From Giardia muris (taxonomy: Eukaryota; Fornicata; Diplomonadida; Hexamitidae): 64,000 nt of DNA. The DNA lies in assembly GCA_006247105.1 (NCBI GenBank), contig CM016926.1:1488001-1552000 (forward strand), written 5' to 3'. A program made the position numbers and the translations under genes. The notes beneath the pieces were generated by a model. That model searched no databases. It saw only the letters and a program-made list of their open reading frames with translations, and was not told the origin of the DNA. This document shows, in pieces, positions 9,439-19,454 of the stretch. Position 1 is the stretch's first letter; each line of letters starts with the position of its first letter.

Positions 9439-11529
9439 TCACGTACGTATCAGGTGGATGATGGCATTCCTTGTCTCGAGGGAGACGCGTGCATCTGGGT
9501 TCTCAGCATAGTCGAGAAGCGTCCTTCCTTCTGGGACGATGGTATGCTCATGTTGAAGAAGGATTTGGACACACTCAAGGTGCCCGTTATATACGGCTAT
9601 CATCAAAGCCGTCCAACCTGCTCCTTTGTGATAAGCGTCCGTCGTTGTCAACCCGGCCTCACGGTCCACTAGCTCGTTGATGCACTTGTCCGCTCCCACT
9701 TGGGCTGCAAACATGAGGGCCGTACATGAATCGGTGGCTCGAAGAGTGCACTCCTTCTCTTTGAGTATACAGACGGTATCGGACTGGGCGCTATATGCCG
9801 CTCCCATGAGAGCTGTCCAATCATTCCCAGGACATCGTAACCCATGCTCTGCCTCCAAGAGAAGGTTGACGATCTCTATGGAACCAGCGACGGCGGCACG
9901 ATAGAGTGCGGTCCTCCCCTGTAGATCCCGTAAGCCTCGTTCGAAGCGGACGAGGAGACGAGTGGTATCAATGGCAGAGGCGGCCGCGGCGAACATCTGG
10001 GCCGTACGGCCTTGATAGTCCTGTTTGCAAGCGAACCCGAGACGAACGTATGCAAAGCAGCGAATAATGTCGTTCTCTTCTGCCGCCTCCATGAGGTGAG
10101 TGAAGCCATGCTTCTTGACGTCCATTGGGAGGCGTTGGTACCCGGGGTAATCCCATTCGAGAATGGCGTCTGCCACGTCGAAGTGCTCGTTGTGAAGCGC
10201 ATACCAGAGAGCCGTGCGCCGGTCACCATCAACCTGCTCACCCTCAAGTGGGCCAAGAATGACCGCTGCCGTACGGTATCCGACGATTGCCGAATGCATG
10301 AGGGCGGTTCGACCATATCGGTCTGTCATCCCCGCATATTGCAGAGTCGTCCGAACGGTGCTCGTGTTCTTTTCGATACATCCCCGCATCAGAGGCGTGA
10401 GGTGTGCGGGATTCGATATGTCATCGTTCGAGAGTGTAACGGCCTGATCGATGAGTCCAATAAGATTGCAAAGGCCAACCATGAGTCTTTCAGAGGTGTC
10501 CTTGATCCCTAGAAGGGAGTCTCGTATGGCGCTTTTCTTGTAGGTCTCAATATGGCCATGGAGGGTGTCCTGAAGTGCGGGTAGGGAATAGAATCGTAAG
10601 GCGAAGCGCAGATAATCGCAAAAAGCGCCCACGTTCAGCTCGATGTTCCGTGGGTCTGTCACGTCGACCTTCAAGCCTTGAGTATTGAGTATCTGCCGCT
10701 TTTGCTTAGGAATCCGGTACTCCCTGCCCTCAATGACGACCACATGCGAGTCCTCATCATCCTTCTCCGTGTACCCCGGAATCTGTCGTGAAAGAATCCG
10801 GTTCATCCGTGTCAATGGTAATAGCTCACTTACTCGCGCGTTAAGGAAGTCGATCACCATCCCACGCCTCTCAAGCTCCGCTTGCTTCTCGGCATTCTCT
10901 TGGCCAAGCCGTCGGTTCTCGGCCTCGAGGTGCATGATGTACCTCTCTAGGTCCTTGCACTTGTAACACTTCGTCTGGATCTGCATCGTTTGAAGGCTCT
11001 CCTGAAGCAGGAGAAGAGACCTTGACGCCCCACATAAGGTGGCCGTCACGACGGCCTGAGATACGTCGGCCGCAGCAAACAGCGTTCCTTTTCGAAGCAG
11101 TTGCTGGACAACTCTGTCCATATCTCCGCTGACTGCATAGTCCAGTGCTGTCCGTCCTTCTTGATCATGTTCTGCACCGTAATATTCCAGTAGACAATCA
11201 ATACAAGCACTGGAGCCCACAGATGCGGCAAGCATCAACGGGGTAATCCCGGAGGGTAAAGAGATCTTAGCCTCGGTCGGTAGGAGCGCCCGACAACCCT
11301 TCTCGTCGTCCAGAAGCGCTGCCAATGCAAGCGCAGTATAGCCAGCCCCGTTTTGACAGCCGGATTCATATGGAGCAAGAAACTTGACTGACTCGATCTG
11401 TCCAGCACGAACGGCGTGCATGAGGGCAGTCTCCTGGTCCTGGTCCTTTCTACCCGCCATATCGGCAACTGCCGCCTCTAAGGCGCACCGGTCGCCCCGG
11501 GAGGCCGCCTCGAACCAGTCCCGAGTCAT
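9439..11529 (-). CDS. ankyrin-repeat protein with central coiled coil (Protein 21.1 type)
   Basis: A 696-residue protein built of two ankyrin arrays. Typical repeat signatures TALMHAVRAGQ, TPLMLAASVGS, TALMGAAYSAQ and TALMIAVYNGH recur from residue 30 to about 190 and again from about 390 to 690. Between them lies a coiled coil near 205-245 (ERYIMHLEAENRRLGQENAE), then a stretch without ankyrin signatures, residues about 255-360, containing YRIPKQKRQIL. Giardia carries a large family of such proteins, called Protein 21.1, most with no known function; they are thought to be scaffolds. The ATG at 11529 follows ATTTCAA and lies 15 bp after the stop of the upstream gene. The repeat class is certain; partner and role are unknown. 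Confidence 0.9.
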   Translation of the reverse strand: MTRDWFEAASRGDRCALEAAVADMAGRKDQDQETALMHAVRAGQIESVKFLAPYESGCQNGAGYTALALAALLDDEKGCRALLPTEAKISLPSGITPLMLAASVGSSACIDCLLEYYGAEHDQEGRTALDYAVSGDMDRVVQQLLRKGTLFAAADVSQAVVTATLCGASRSLLLLQESLQTMQIQTKCYKCKDLERYIMHLEAENRRLGQENAEKQAELERRGMVIDFLNARVSELLPLTRMNRILSRQIPGYTEKDDEDSHVVVIEGREYRIPKQKRQILNTQGLKVDVTDPRNIELNVGAFCDYLRFALRFYSLPALQDTLHGHIETYKKSAIRDSLLGIKDTSERLMVGLCNLIGLIDQAVTLSNDDISNPAHLTPLMRGCIEKNTSTVRTTLQYAGMTDRYGRTALMHSAIVGYRTAAVILGPLEGEQVDGDRRTALWYALHNEHFDVADAILEWDYPGYQRLPMDVKKHGFTHLMEAAEENDIIRCFAYVRLGFACKQDYQGRTAQMFAAAASAIDTTRLLVRFERGLRDLQGRTALYRAAVAGSIEIVNLLLEAEHGLRCPGNDWTALMGAAYSAQSDTVCILKEKECTLRATDSCTALMFAAQVGADKCINELVDREAGLTTTDAYHKGAGWTALMIAVYNGHLECVQILLQHEHTIVPEGRTLLDYAENPDARVSLETRNAIIHLIRT

Positions 11530-11544
11530 TTGAAATCATTCACA

Positions 11545-12129
11545 CTAGGCTTCAGAGAGCTCCGACGCGACTGATGCGACGGTGGATATGGGAGCCGAGG
11601 GGATGACGGGGCCCACGAACTTCGTGCCCCTTGGAGGATGGTATTGAGAAACAAAGCGGCGCTGTGAGATGAGCTCCTGTCGACGCGCCGCCGCTCCTGC
11701 CAGGCTATCAACGTACCGACCGAGCGCCTCATTGCGCTCCTGGTGCTGCCGGACTCCGCGAAAGACGGCCCGGTCGTCGTCGATCGCGTGGCGAAGACGA
11801 AGCACGTCGACTCTGTCGCGGAGAATAGCATTCCGACGTATCTCGGCCGCGTTCTGACTCACGTGGATCGCGTGCATCAGACGTTCCGCGTCCAGGGCAT
11901 CCTGCGTGCGGCGGACGGCGACGCGAAGTTTGGCCTCCTGGCAAGTAATAGCGGCACGGATCCTGATCAATTGCTTGTGCACTTCCGCGGTTAATGTGGC
12001 CTTGGACAGCCTACGGACCAGCTCGGAGCGGGTCAGGATGAACTGCCGACCAAGACGGTCGGAAAGGTCAACTGAAAGATGCTTCGTCACAGACCTCCCA
12101 GAGGGTATCTCAAACGCCAGACTCGTCAT
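11545..12129 (-). CDS. hypothetical helical protein
   Basis: A 194-residue protein that I do not recognise. Residues 30-150 are rich in Arg, Ala, Leu and Gln and predict long helices, probably a coiled coil (for example RLSKATLTAEVHKQLIRIR). The last 40 residues are rich in Pro, Ser and Val and look disordered. The ATG at 12129 directly follows AGACAAAA, a clear initiator, and the gene sits between exportin-1 (53 bp upstream) and an ankyrin protein (15 bp downstream) on the same strand. It has no signal peptide or membrane segment. A cytoskeletal or flagellar role would fit the composition but nothing in the sequence proves it. Confidence 0.75.
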   Translation of the reverse strand: MTSLAFEIPSGRSVTKHLSVDLSDRLGRQFILTRSELVRRLSKATLTAEVHKQLIRIRAAITCQEAKLRVAVRRTQDALDAERLMHAIHVSQNAAEIRRNAILRDRVDVLRLRHAIDDDRAVFRGVRQHQERNEALGRYVDSLAGAAARRQELISQRRFVSQYHPPRGTKFVGPVIPSAPISTVASVASELSEA

Positions 12130-12182
12130 TTTTGTCTTCTAGGGGAGAACTGGGACGAAGGAGTACCGGCGCCGGGGAGAGC

Positions 12183-15100
12183 TCAGAACCAGTGGAATGT
12201 CGAGAGAACGGTGAGCAGGTCCTCCATCAGCGCCTCGTTATCCTCTATCAGGCCATTCTGGAAGTAGGTGAGCATTTCCGGCGTAAAGGCCTGCGTGATC
12301 CGCGCAAAGGTCTGCCCTCCGGCGTCCGGGCCGAAAAAGTCGATGAGTAAGCGCCACCAAAGGTGCAGGAGGTGGAGCTCTGAGCCATGGGAGCCACGAT
12401 TGACGAAGCGGACGGTCTCAATGAAGAAGCTTGCAATGACCTCGTAATTTCGTAGGCCTCGTTGCCGAAGAAGCTCGCATAGGATTCCTAGTGCCTGGTG
12501 CCATTGATCGTAGCGGCCTGTGAAGGCATTCTGCACGGTCATCGCCTTCAGTGCCTGATAAACCAGCTGAAGGAAGGATAGCCAATAGGCCTCATCTCTA
12601 CGCTGCAGATACTCGCGGGCGTTACGCACCATGTCGCATATCACCTGCATCATGGCATCTCCGAGGTCTGTGTTTGCATGGTAGCCATTGTTGGCGAGGA
12701 ACTCTGACGTTGGGACGAGGGCAGATAGGATATATTTCTGAACAAGCGTGTGCTCGTCTTGGTCTTTTGACCATCGGACTATTGCCTCGAAGCAGGCCTC
12801 AGCAAAGCAGAGGCAAAGTCTATCAGCCAGTGCCGGAGATCCTTGAAGGGTCTTTTCATAGTCCTGGAACATTTGTAAGAACTGGGAGCCAACATCAGTG
12901 GTTTGGCCGTTGATGGTGACGGACCCGAGAATGAACCATTGGTGGATATGTCCAGGAACGAAGAGTCGAGTGATAGCGATTAGGAACTCGGAGATCGCAT
13001 GGCGGACGGTTCGATAGATGTTCTGCAGCGTCGGATCGACCCCCACTTCGACGATCTGGGAGTTGAGGAAGTTGTATGCTCCAAGTGTTTGAGGGAGGAG
13101 AAGAGTGAATGTCGTCGTCAAGTACTCGGCGTTCTGGTTCGCTCCCATATGGCTGGCAGAGGTTGCCGAGCTGATGCCTTTGCATGCCCCACTGAGGACT
13201 GAGATGACGTTCCGAATGATATCCAAAGTACTAGGGTCCCGAGGTGGCCAATTCTGAAAGGCAGCTTCCAGATGGCCAAAAAGTGGCCGGATCGCCTGGA
13301 CGAAGACGCTGGGTAGAGTGACCAGCTGCTGACAGATCGATGTATAAAGAAGGATGATAAGGTGACTCGGTAAGAGGTTCACGATTGTCTGTGCCCCCGC
13401 CAAGATCCCCAGGAACTCCGGGTTCGCAAAGAACGTCGGCTGGACGTGCTCCATCAAGTGGGCGAAGCAACGAATACACATCTCGACAAGGCCTTCGTTC
13501 TGGACCTGAACGAAGTCGAGCATCTTCCGCGACGCGGTCGCAAGAAGCTGGTGGTTCGCCTTGAAGAACCCGTGCAGCTGGCTGCACATGTACACGATCC
13601 CTCCTCCGACGCAGATCCGATCCTCTTGTCGTACAAGATTCTGTGATAAGACGAAAAGCTTGTTCAATTGCTCTGCAATGACCGCGTCCGACTTGAGGAG
13701 GCCTCGGCTGATCGCCGGGAGAGACCACGCAATCGCATTGACATACGATGAATTGAAATTGGCTGTAAGAAGCTGTGTAGCCTCGTTTAAGGCACTGAAG
13801 TCGCGGAGCATTCGGGTGGCGCTCTCTAGAGCCGTCTCGACCGCCTGGAAGAGGGCTCGAGTCTCACCATCGTCAAGCTCCTTACGTTGAACGTTCCCAT
13901 AGTCGTCAATATAGACTAGGACCTCGAGGGGTGGGGGGATATTGTAAAGGCAGAAGCGTACGAATGCGCCAAGGATGTCTGCGTGCAGCTCCCGGTTCCT
14001 GGACTCGGGCTTCTGGATGCTAGGAGGACGGGACTGCCGTGAGACTTGGGTGAAGATGTCGATTCCAGTCGTGTTCAAAGAGCCATAAAGCTCTCGTTCG
14101 AGCATCATGAGCCCAAGAATGAGGCGCATGACGAAACGGAAATGCGTGAGTGGCAAGGTTTGCATGTGCGGTGAGGGTTTAGCTGCATCATCGTCCACTG
14201 CTTTCAAGGACAACTGAACGGTTGGATAGAGGTCTGGGACCGAGGCTAAAGCGGCCCCCTCAAGCTCGCTGAAGATCCGAACGAAGGCTTGGTGAACGAA
14301 CTGGAACAATGCTGTACAGACCATCTTGGAAAGTGTAAGATTTCCATGGGCACAAACCCCATACCCCATCCGGACCTTATAATTGGCGGCTGGATATGTC
14401 GCTGGGATATGGACCGACCCCGAATCGATTTGGATATCCCTCGATAGGGCCGTAGTGATGAAAGGTCCAAGCGGGTCTGAGATACAGACCGTAATGCGTC
14501 GACGGATGGCCTCAACAACGCGGTAGAAGAGCCCAGTCATCTGTGGGATGAGGCCAACCTTCGAATAGGCGAGTGCCTTATACAATCCTGATAAGGCTTG
14601 CAGTCCCAGGGTGAAAAGCTCCTCGTTCCGCTCAAGCATGGCAAGGGCAAATTGGCTGAGGGAGTCATAGTGCTGCTGGAGGTCCTCTGTGACTCGTGCG
14701 GTATGACATGCCTCAAGAGTGGCCGTTAAGAGCTCGAGCAGAAGCTTCAGCATGGCATCGTTACTGGACTTATACGCAGCATGCGAGAGGTTTGCCAGGA
14801 CGGACACCACAACCTTGATATCGGTGACGAGCTGACTGGCGATTGCCTGGCGTTGCGCATGCAACAAGTCCGTCCGGAGCCGATAGTCCATGAAGAAGTT
14901 CGTGAGGATGAGGATAGCACTCCTCTGGGCATCGGTCCCGACGATGCCATCAGCTTGGACGCTCATCATTGCGGCCATGTCGGTGATGAATGAGCTATAT
15001 AAGCTTGGGTACGTGTAGCAGGCGAGAGTCACCAGAAGCCCGACAAAGCGCCGCTGGACGACGTCTCCGGTCTGGAGGAACTGCTGGGCATTCTGCATGA

Positions 15101-15392
15101 CGTAGTCATAGAAAGACCTCTGTTGTGCAAAGGGAATTAGGTACCAGTTCCGCCGGATGAAGGAATCAAGGAGCCCGAGGCCAAAGAAGCGGACCATGGT
15201 GTCGTCCGGGGTGCGGGGGGCGTTCAAGATCGTAATGGAGTACTGGCCGGAGCGGGGGTCGTCCTGGAAGCGCTGGAGGATATCCGCCGCCCGCTGCTTG
15301 AGGGCAAGGTCACCATTCTGGGTGTACGCCTGGACCGTGTAGGCGAAGGCCTCGTACTGAAAGGGAGCATCGAAGTCTAACAAGCTTTCCAT
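12183..15392 (-). CDS. XPO1: exportin-1 (CRM1)-like nuclear export receptor
   Basis: A 1069-residue HEAT-repeat karyopherin; human CRM1 has 1071. CRM1 carries leucine-rich NES cargo out of the nucleus with RanGTP. The N terminus FFGLGLLDSFIRRNWYLIP (residues about 67-85) matches the CRM1 pattern 'y-f-L-x-I-L-e-x-x-I-x-x-x-W-x-x-L-p' that follows the importin-N region. Residues about 560-650 (AIAWSLPAIS, YMCSQLHGFFKANH, NEGLVEMCIRCFAHLMEHV) parallel the helices around the NES groove of CRM1 (LCWAIGSISG, IMYIVGQYPRFLR, VQDMACDTFIKIA). The reactive groove cysteine cannot be placed by eye. The ATG at 15392 follows CCAATAA. It is divergent from UTP21 (97 bp). Another Crm1-family exportin is the main alternative. 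Confidence 0.75.
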   Translation of the reverse strand: MESLLDFDAPFQYEAFAYTVQAYTQNGDLALKQRAADILQRFQDDPRSGQYSITILNAPRTPDDTMVRFFGLGLLDSFIRRNWYLIPFAQQRSFYDYVMQNAQQFLQTGDVVQRRFVGLLVTLACYTYPSLYSSFITDMAAMMSVQADGIVGTDAQRSAILILTNFFMDYRLRTDLLHAQRQAIASQLVTDIKVVVSVLANLSHAAYKSSNDAMLKLLLELLTATLEACHTARVTEDLQQHYDSLSQFALAMLERNEELFTLGLQALSGLYKALAYSKVGLIPQMTGLFYRVVEAIRRRITVCISDPLGPFITTALSRDIQIDSGSVHIPATYPAANYKVRMGYGVCAHGNLTLSKMVCTALFQFVHQAFVRIFSELEGAALASVPDLYPTVQLSLKAVDDDAAKPSPHMQTLPLTHFRFVMRLILGLMMLERELYGSLNTTGIDIFTQVSRQSRPPSIQKPESRNRELHADILGAFVRFCLYNIPPPLEVLVYIDDYGNVQRKELDDGETRALFQAVETALESATRMLRDFSALNEATQLLTANFNSSYVNAIAWSLPAISRGLLKSDAVIAEQLNKLFVLSQNLVRQEDRICVGGGIVYMCSQLHGFFKANHQLLATASRKMLDFVQVQNEGLVEMCIRCFAHLMEHVQPTFFANPEFLGILAGAQTIVNLLPSHLIILLYTSICQQLVTLPSVFVQAIRPLFGHLEAAFQNWPPRDPSTLDIIRNVISVLSGACKGISSATSASHMGANQNAEYLTTTFTLLLPQTLGAYNFLNSQIVEVGVDPTLQNIYRTVRHAISEFLIAITRLFVPGHIHQWFILGSVTINGQTTDVGSQFLQMFQDYEKTLQGSPALADRLCLCFAEACFEAIVRWSKDQDEHTLVQKYILSALVPTSEFLANNGYHANTDLGDAMMQVICDMVRNAREYLQRRDEAYWLSFLQLVYQALKAMTVQNAFTGRYDQWHQALGILCELLRQRGLRNYEVIASFFIETVRFVNRGSHGSELHLLHLWWRLLIDFFGPDAGGQTFARITQAFTPEMLTYFQNGLIEDNEALMEDLLTVLSTFHWF

Positions 15393-15489
15393 TTATTGGA
15401 TTCGTCCAGGATGATTTCTCTCTCCCTCTGAAGGTAAGGGGAAGTCTAAAGAGAGCATTGGCTTGGATGGAGTCAAGGGCTGAAATAAA

Positions 15490-18240
15490 ATGGCTATGTT
15501 CCAATTGAGTCAGATCGTTGGGATAATCATCGACGACGTCATCCCCTCTCTATACCGTGACGGGGCGGACTACTACCTGACCCTTTCAGTCGGGCACGAG
15601 TTCATCAAGTATCGACTCGATACTCTTGATGCCTTTGTCTTCTCCTCACATTTACCTCATCGAATACTACATCTCGCCACCCATGCCACCCTGACGGCCG
15701 TTGCCTATGAAGGGTCACCAAACGTCGAGATCTTCACTCAAACCGTTCAAACACATACATTGAAGCTTGACTCTCAAGTGGTTGGCCTCTTAACAGTCGG
15801 CGAGATAGTCTTCGCCATCACTGACCGTGGGAGCTATTTGGTCTTCGATATGTCCTTGCAGCACCAAGTCAAGCCCCTTCGTCAACTCCCCCTTTCCTCA
15901 CCAGGCCGTTCCGTGGCTGGGCTTATGCATCCCGATACTTATCTGAACAAGATTCTCGTATGGTCCTCGGATGGCGCCGTCACTGACCTTGAGCTTTTCA
16001 ACGTGGATAAGAACAAGAGAATAGCACGTTTCGAACCGCCTCTTGTTCGTGGGGAACCAATTCTTTTAGTGGTTAATACCCCGGAGGTCGATGTCGTAGG
16101 GATCGTACAGCCCTCTCGCCTCTGCGTATTTCATCTACGAAAGAATGAGACCTTATTTGTGCTTAAGCCCTTGGCCCTAGATAACCAGTTCTCGGCCGCG
16201 GTCTTTTCTCCAACTTACCCCATCGTCATTTGTGGCACCACCAACGGGAGCCTAATAGCGTTCGACCTCGAAGAACGCGTCTTACTTACAACCCTTCACG
16301 CTCATGACGCCGCCATCACTCATCTCGCTTGGTTATCCGATGAATACTTCTTTACAAGTGGGTTGGATAACTCCATTCGTATCTGCGCCTACGATACGGC
16401 ACTAGGGGTTTTGCGAGTCGTTAAAGACCGAACTGGTCACCGTGGTCCCATCTCCTTCGCACGCTTCTATCGTGAGGATGGTGGTTCCATCTTACAAGCC
16501 CCCATCTCCTCCCCCTTCTTATTAACCGTGGGCGTCGACAATACCCTTCGGTATACTCAGATCTATCGTCGCGTCAATTCCGGGCGCTTCTATCCACATG
16601 ACCGTACCGACACCTCTCCCATCATCGATTTTGACGCATGTGAGATCCGTGATGAACAATGGGCCAACATAATTACAGCTCACAGCGGTATGGATTCCAT
16701 CCGCGCTTGGGCCTTCTTCAAGCGCAAAGAAATTGTAGTCCCTCTTGAGGACCGATACTTAGGACGCCACTTAACCGCCAAGAACGAGCTTAGGAAGGCA
16801 CGGAAGCAGAACGGCGGTAACCTACCTTCCGAGATCCTTCGGGAACAAGCTCTTTCAGCGCGTGCCCATGAATATGCCCTTGTCCTCCCAACCAGTACAC
16901 GTTTCGAAAAACATCGGAAGCGGCCTGTCACAAACACCTGTACGCCTAACGAAACCGTGACATCTTGTGCGATCTCCTTGTGTGGCAATTATGCAGCCCT
17001 CGGTGGGACTCTTGGGAGTGTTGCCGTTTATGCCTTACAGAGCGGTCGCCTAGTCGCGGGGATTGGTCATCTCCAACTCCTATCCAACGGCTTGGATGCT
17101 GGACATGCTATTACACGTGTGATGTTTGACATCGATAGCCGCTACCTCTTCATATTAAAGCGCACGGGAGAGCTCGGATTATGGAATACTCGGACAGGCT
17201 CTATTGAAAGATCTTGTTCGCTCTCTTCCCTTACTCATATTCCAATCGTCATCACCGCCTCTGCTGTCGACATACAACATCAAGTCTTAGCTATAGCCTC
17301 CACGAACGGGCTCTGGGTGATCAACTTGCGGGACTTCACAGTGGGGCGCTTTATTCCTGAGGAGAATGATATTCGGTTACACTGTGTCTCTTTCAGCAAC
17401 TCGGGTCAACGGGTCATCTATGCTTATGCTGACGAGTTCAACAACTCCACTCCTACCCTAGCTGTGTACGACATCCTTCTGGACCGAGTACTAGTACGAC
17501 AGCAGTTCCCAGGGTTCCAACCCATTTCATCCGTTACTGTCACGACAGGTAGTTCGACGATCGTCCTCACCTTCATTGCGACCCCAGGCGCATACGTCTA
17601 TCAGAACCTCGAACACTTCGGACTTGTTGCGCTTCCAACCCCCACGGGGGCCGTTGCACATCTGGCTTCTCTTCGCTTGCACTTCGCCCCAGGGATCATC
17701 TCCATCGCTAACCTAACTCTTATTCATGCCTGTTATCGAGCTCTTTATGAGCGGCAATTGACACGCGAGCTTCTGCGTCAATACGGAGGTGGGCTCCACC
17801 GACCAGCAGAAAAACGCCTCCCCTTACACGTAGGTCTTCAAGCGATCGCCGGAGATGCCTCACAGCACAGTACACAATGTTTTCGGGATATCGTCTTACA
17901 GTTCGGCCCTAATCGCACACCTTCTCGTCAAGAAGCCTTTCGGATCTTCGACGAGATTGAAGCACTGAATCATGGCGTCATTGATCAGGAGATCCAGGCC
18001 CTTTCGGAGGAGGGGCTTCTCTCCTTCGCACATTGGCTTCGCGACTGCTGCACTAGAGGGATTGATCTTTCCGCCGTTCTTTTCTGCTTAGTACTTCGGT
18101 ATCATGGAATCGGGATCAGTAAGAACACTGCCCTGATTGCGGCCTTGGGGCCAATCAACGACGAGTTGGAACGTGCCCGTGCGGAACTTGAGGAGGCCAC
18201 GCGCGTCACCAATGGTATTATTGCACGGCTTGTAAGCTGA
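15490..18240 (+). CDS. UTP21: UTP21 / WDR36, SSU processome WD40 protein
   Basis: A 916-residue double beta-propeller of the UTP-B subcomplex, acting in nucleolar 18S rRNA processing; yeast Utp21 is about 940 residues. The diagnostic HPDTYLNKILVWSSDG block lies near residue 150, followed by many WD-type blades (AHDAAITHLAWLSDEY, GHRGPISFARFYREDGG). The C-terminal Utp21 helical domain occupies about residues 800-910, with HWLRDCCTRG and SAVLFCLVLRYHG. The ATG follows AAATAAA exactly; a second ATG two codons on is possible. UTP21 and NOP56 in this window both serve small-subunit rRNA maturation. A small gene follows 24 bp after the stop on the same strand. Confidence 0.92.
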   Translation: MAMFQLSQIVGIIIDDVIPSLYRDGADYYLTLSVGHEFIKYRLDTLDAFVFSSHLPHRILHLATHATLTAVAYEGSPNVEIFTQTVQTHTLKLDSQVVGLLTVGEIVFAITDRGSYLVFDMSLQHQVKPLRQLPLSSPGRSVAGLMHPDTYLNKILVWSSDGAVTDLELFNVDKNKRIARFEPPLVRGEPILLVVNTPEVDVVGIVQPSRLCVFHLRKNETLFVLKPLALDNQFSAAVFSPTYPIVICGTTNGSLIAFDLEERVLLTTLHAHDAAITHLAWLSDEYFFTSGLDNSIRICAYDTALGVLRVVKDRTGHRGPISFARFYREDGGSILQAPISSPFLLTVGVDNTLRYTQIYRRVNSGRFYPHDRTDTSPIIDFDACEIRDEQWANIITAHSGMDSIRAWAFFKRKEIVVPLEDRYLGRHLTAKNELRKARKQNGGNLPSEILREQALSARAHEYALVLPTSTRFEKHRKRPVTNTCTPNETVTSCAISLCGNYAALGGTLGSVAVYALQSGRLVAGIGHLQLLSNGLDAGHAITRVMFDIDSRYLFILKRTGELGLWNTRTGSIERSCSLSSLTHIPIVITASAVDIQHQVLAIASTNGLWVINLRDFTVGRFIPEENDIRLHCVSFSNSGQRVIYAYADEFNNSTPTLAVYDILLDRVLVRQQFPGFQPISSVTVTTGSSTIVLTFIATPGAYVYQNLEHFGLVALPTPTGAVAHLASLRLHFAPGIISIANLTLIHACYRALYERQLTRELLRQYGGGLHRPAEKRLPLHVGLQAIAGDASQHSTQCFRDIVLQFGPNRTPSRQEAFRIFDEIEALNHGVIDQEIQALSEEGLLSFAHWLRDCCTRGIDLSAVLFCLVLRYHGIGISKNTALIAALGPINDELERARAELEEATRVTNGIIARLVS

Positions 18241-18264
18241 GTGCATGGAGCTCAAAAAAGCTGG

Positions 18265-18729
18265 ATGGAGATCCCGATTTCAATTCGTGAGGAAGCCCTG
18301 GCCCCAGACGTCCAGACGAACCTCGTGGTTCTCCCGCAGGATGTGTACTTACCCATGTATAGCGCGAATATCATCTCGGAGGTCGAAGTTTATCTTAACC
18401 GCTATCTTTTGGTCTTCATGGCAAAGAGCATTGGAGATGGTAACCGGAAGGCGGAGGTCAACTTCTTCGTCCTTGAGCCCGAGCCCGACGAGGCCGAGGT
18501 CATCCTTGGGGCTAACTTCATTTACTTAAAGAGCACTCAGAAGTTCGAGGTTCGGATGGAGCGGGCCATCCCCTATCGGATTCAGGACGCGTACGTGTAC
18601 ACCCACGAGGTAAAACCCCGGAAGGGGCGCGAGCCCCTCAAGGCGGATCTGATTGCTCAACGGGACGAGCTCCTGAAGATTTACAAGGAAATCATCGACG
18701 TCCAGGAACAAGGAAAGACCAGGAGATAG
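18265..18729 (+). CDS. hypothetical protein, 154 aa
   Basis: I do not recognise this 154-residue protein. It begins with MEIPISIREEALAPD and has a beta-rich central part (residues 20-115: VVLPQDVYLP, VYLNRYLLVFMAK, EVNFFVLEP) followed by a charged helix (DLIAQRDELLKIYKEII) and a basic tail. It has no signal peptide or membrane segment. The ATG at 18265 follows CTCAAAAAAGCTGG; the open frame extends upstream without an ATG. It lies 24 bp after UTP21. A good AGTGAAC poly(A)-type signal starts three bases after the stop. The compact beta domain plus helix could be a PH-like or small adaptor fold, but that is a guess. Confidence 0.75.
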   Translation: MEIPISIREEALAPDVQTNLVVLPQDVYLPMYSANIISEVEVYLNRYLLVFMAKSIGDGNRKAEVNFFVLEPEPDEAEVILGANFIYLKSTQKFEVRMERAIPYRIQDAYVYTHEVKPRKGREPLKADLIAQRDELLKIYKEIIDVQEQGKTRR

Positions 18730-18731
18730 GG

Positions 18732-18738
18732 AGTGAAC
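18732..18738 (+). terminator. poly(A)-type signal AGTGAAC
   Basis: AGTGAAC lies just after the TAG stop of the 154-aa gene. It fits the AGTRAAY consensus reported for Giardia polyadenylation signals. The convergent gene ends at 18759. Confidence 0.6.
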
Positions 18739-18758
18739 AGTTCACAGCTGTCCGTGCT

Positions 18759-19442
18759 TCAGTGAGATGTGGGACTATATGGATTTGTTGTTCCTGTCGA
18801 AGCGTATGGGTTTGTGCTCACAGGCGATGCGGTCGCAGGAGCAGTCGATTCAGTAGCTTCTTGAACGTCATCATGATTTTCTATCGCGGGGTGCTCCTCA
18901 CGTTCTTCAGTTGCAGGAAGATCTTGTGATAACTTCTCTTCTGAAACTGGTTTGGAGCCGGTAGGAGGTTCTGGTGCCTCACCCCCAACAAAAGGTATTC
19001 CACCAGTTACAGGTCCAAAGGCTGATGCCTTTGGCATCCCCTCATACGCAGGTGGCATGAAAGGCATTGGGCCTGTGGGTGCCATACCTCCCATCATCCC
19101 TCCCATTTGCTGCCCATACGGGTTTGGCGCCATCCCGAACCCGGGTTGAGAGATAGGTGGAGGCTGTTGGGATTGCACTGGCATCGAAGGATATTGTTGT
19201 GGTTGTCCATAGGGGGCTCCTCCGACCGGCGGGGCTCCGTAGGGGCCAGGAATTTGCGGTTGAGCTTGACCATAAGGCATGCCGTATTGAGGTGTCGACG
19301 ATTGCGGTCCAAATCCCGGGGCGCCCCCATAAGGGCCGGATTGCGGGGGCTGCCCGTACGGACCGGGTTGCATCGGGGGTTGTGGGACTCCGGGGCCTGG
19401 GCGCGCGCCAAAGGGCTGCCGTACACCACCGTAAGCGATCAT
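18759..19442 (-). CDS. Pro/Gly/Gln-rich low-complexity protein
   Basis: A 227-residue protein. The first 150 residues are made of Pro, Gly, Gln, Tyr and Met in loose repeats such as GPYGQPPQSGPYGGAP and PYGQPQQYPSMPVQSQ; the remainder is acidic and Ser/Thr-rich and ends NPYASTGTTNPYSPTSH. Such PYG-type sequences are disordered and common in RNA-granule, coat-adaptor and cytoskeletal proteins. No folded domain is visible, so no function is assigned. The ATG at 19442 follows CGAAAAAAGGAA, and only 12 bp separate it from the stop of the upstream SAPS-like gene. It converges with the 154-aa gene, 29 bp apart. Confidence 0.75.
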   Translation of the reverse strand: MIAYGGVRQPFGARPGPGVPQPPMQPGPYGQPPQSGPYGGAPGFGPQSSTPQYGMPYGQAQPQIPGPYGAPPVGGAPYGQPQQYPSMPVQSQQPPPISQPGFGMAPNPYGQQMGGMMGGMAPTGPMPFMPPAYEGMPKASAFGPVTGGIPFVGGEAPEPPTGSKPVSEEKLSQDLPATEEREEHPAIENHDDVQEATESTAPATASPVSTNPYASTGTTNPYSPTSH

Positions 19443-19454
19443 TTCCTTTTTTCG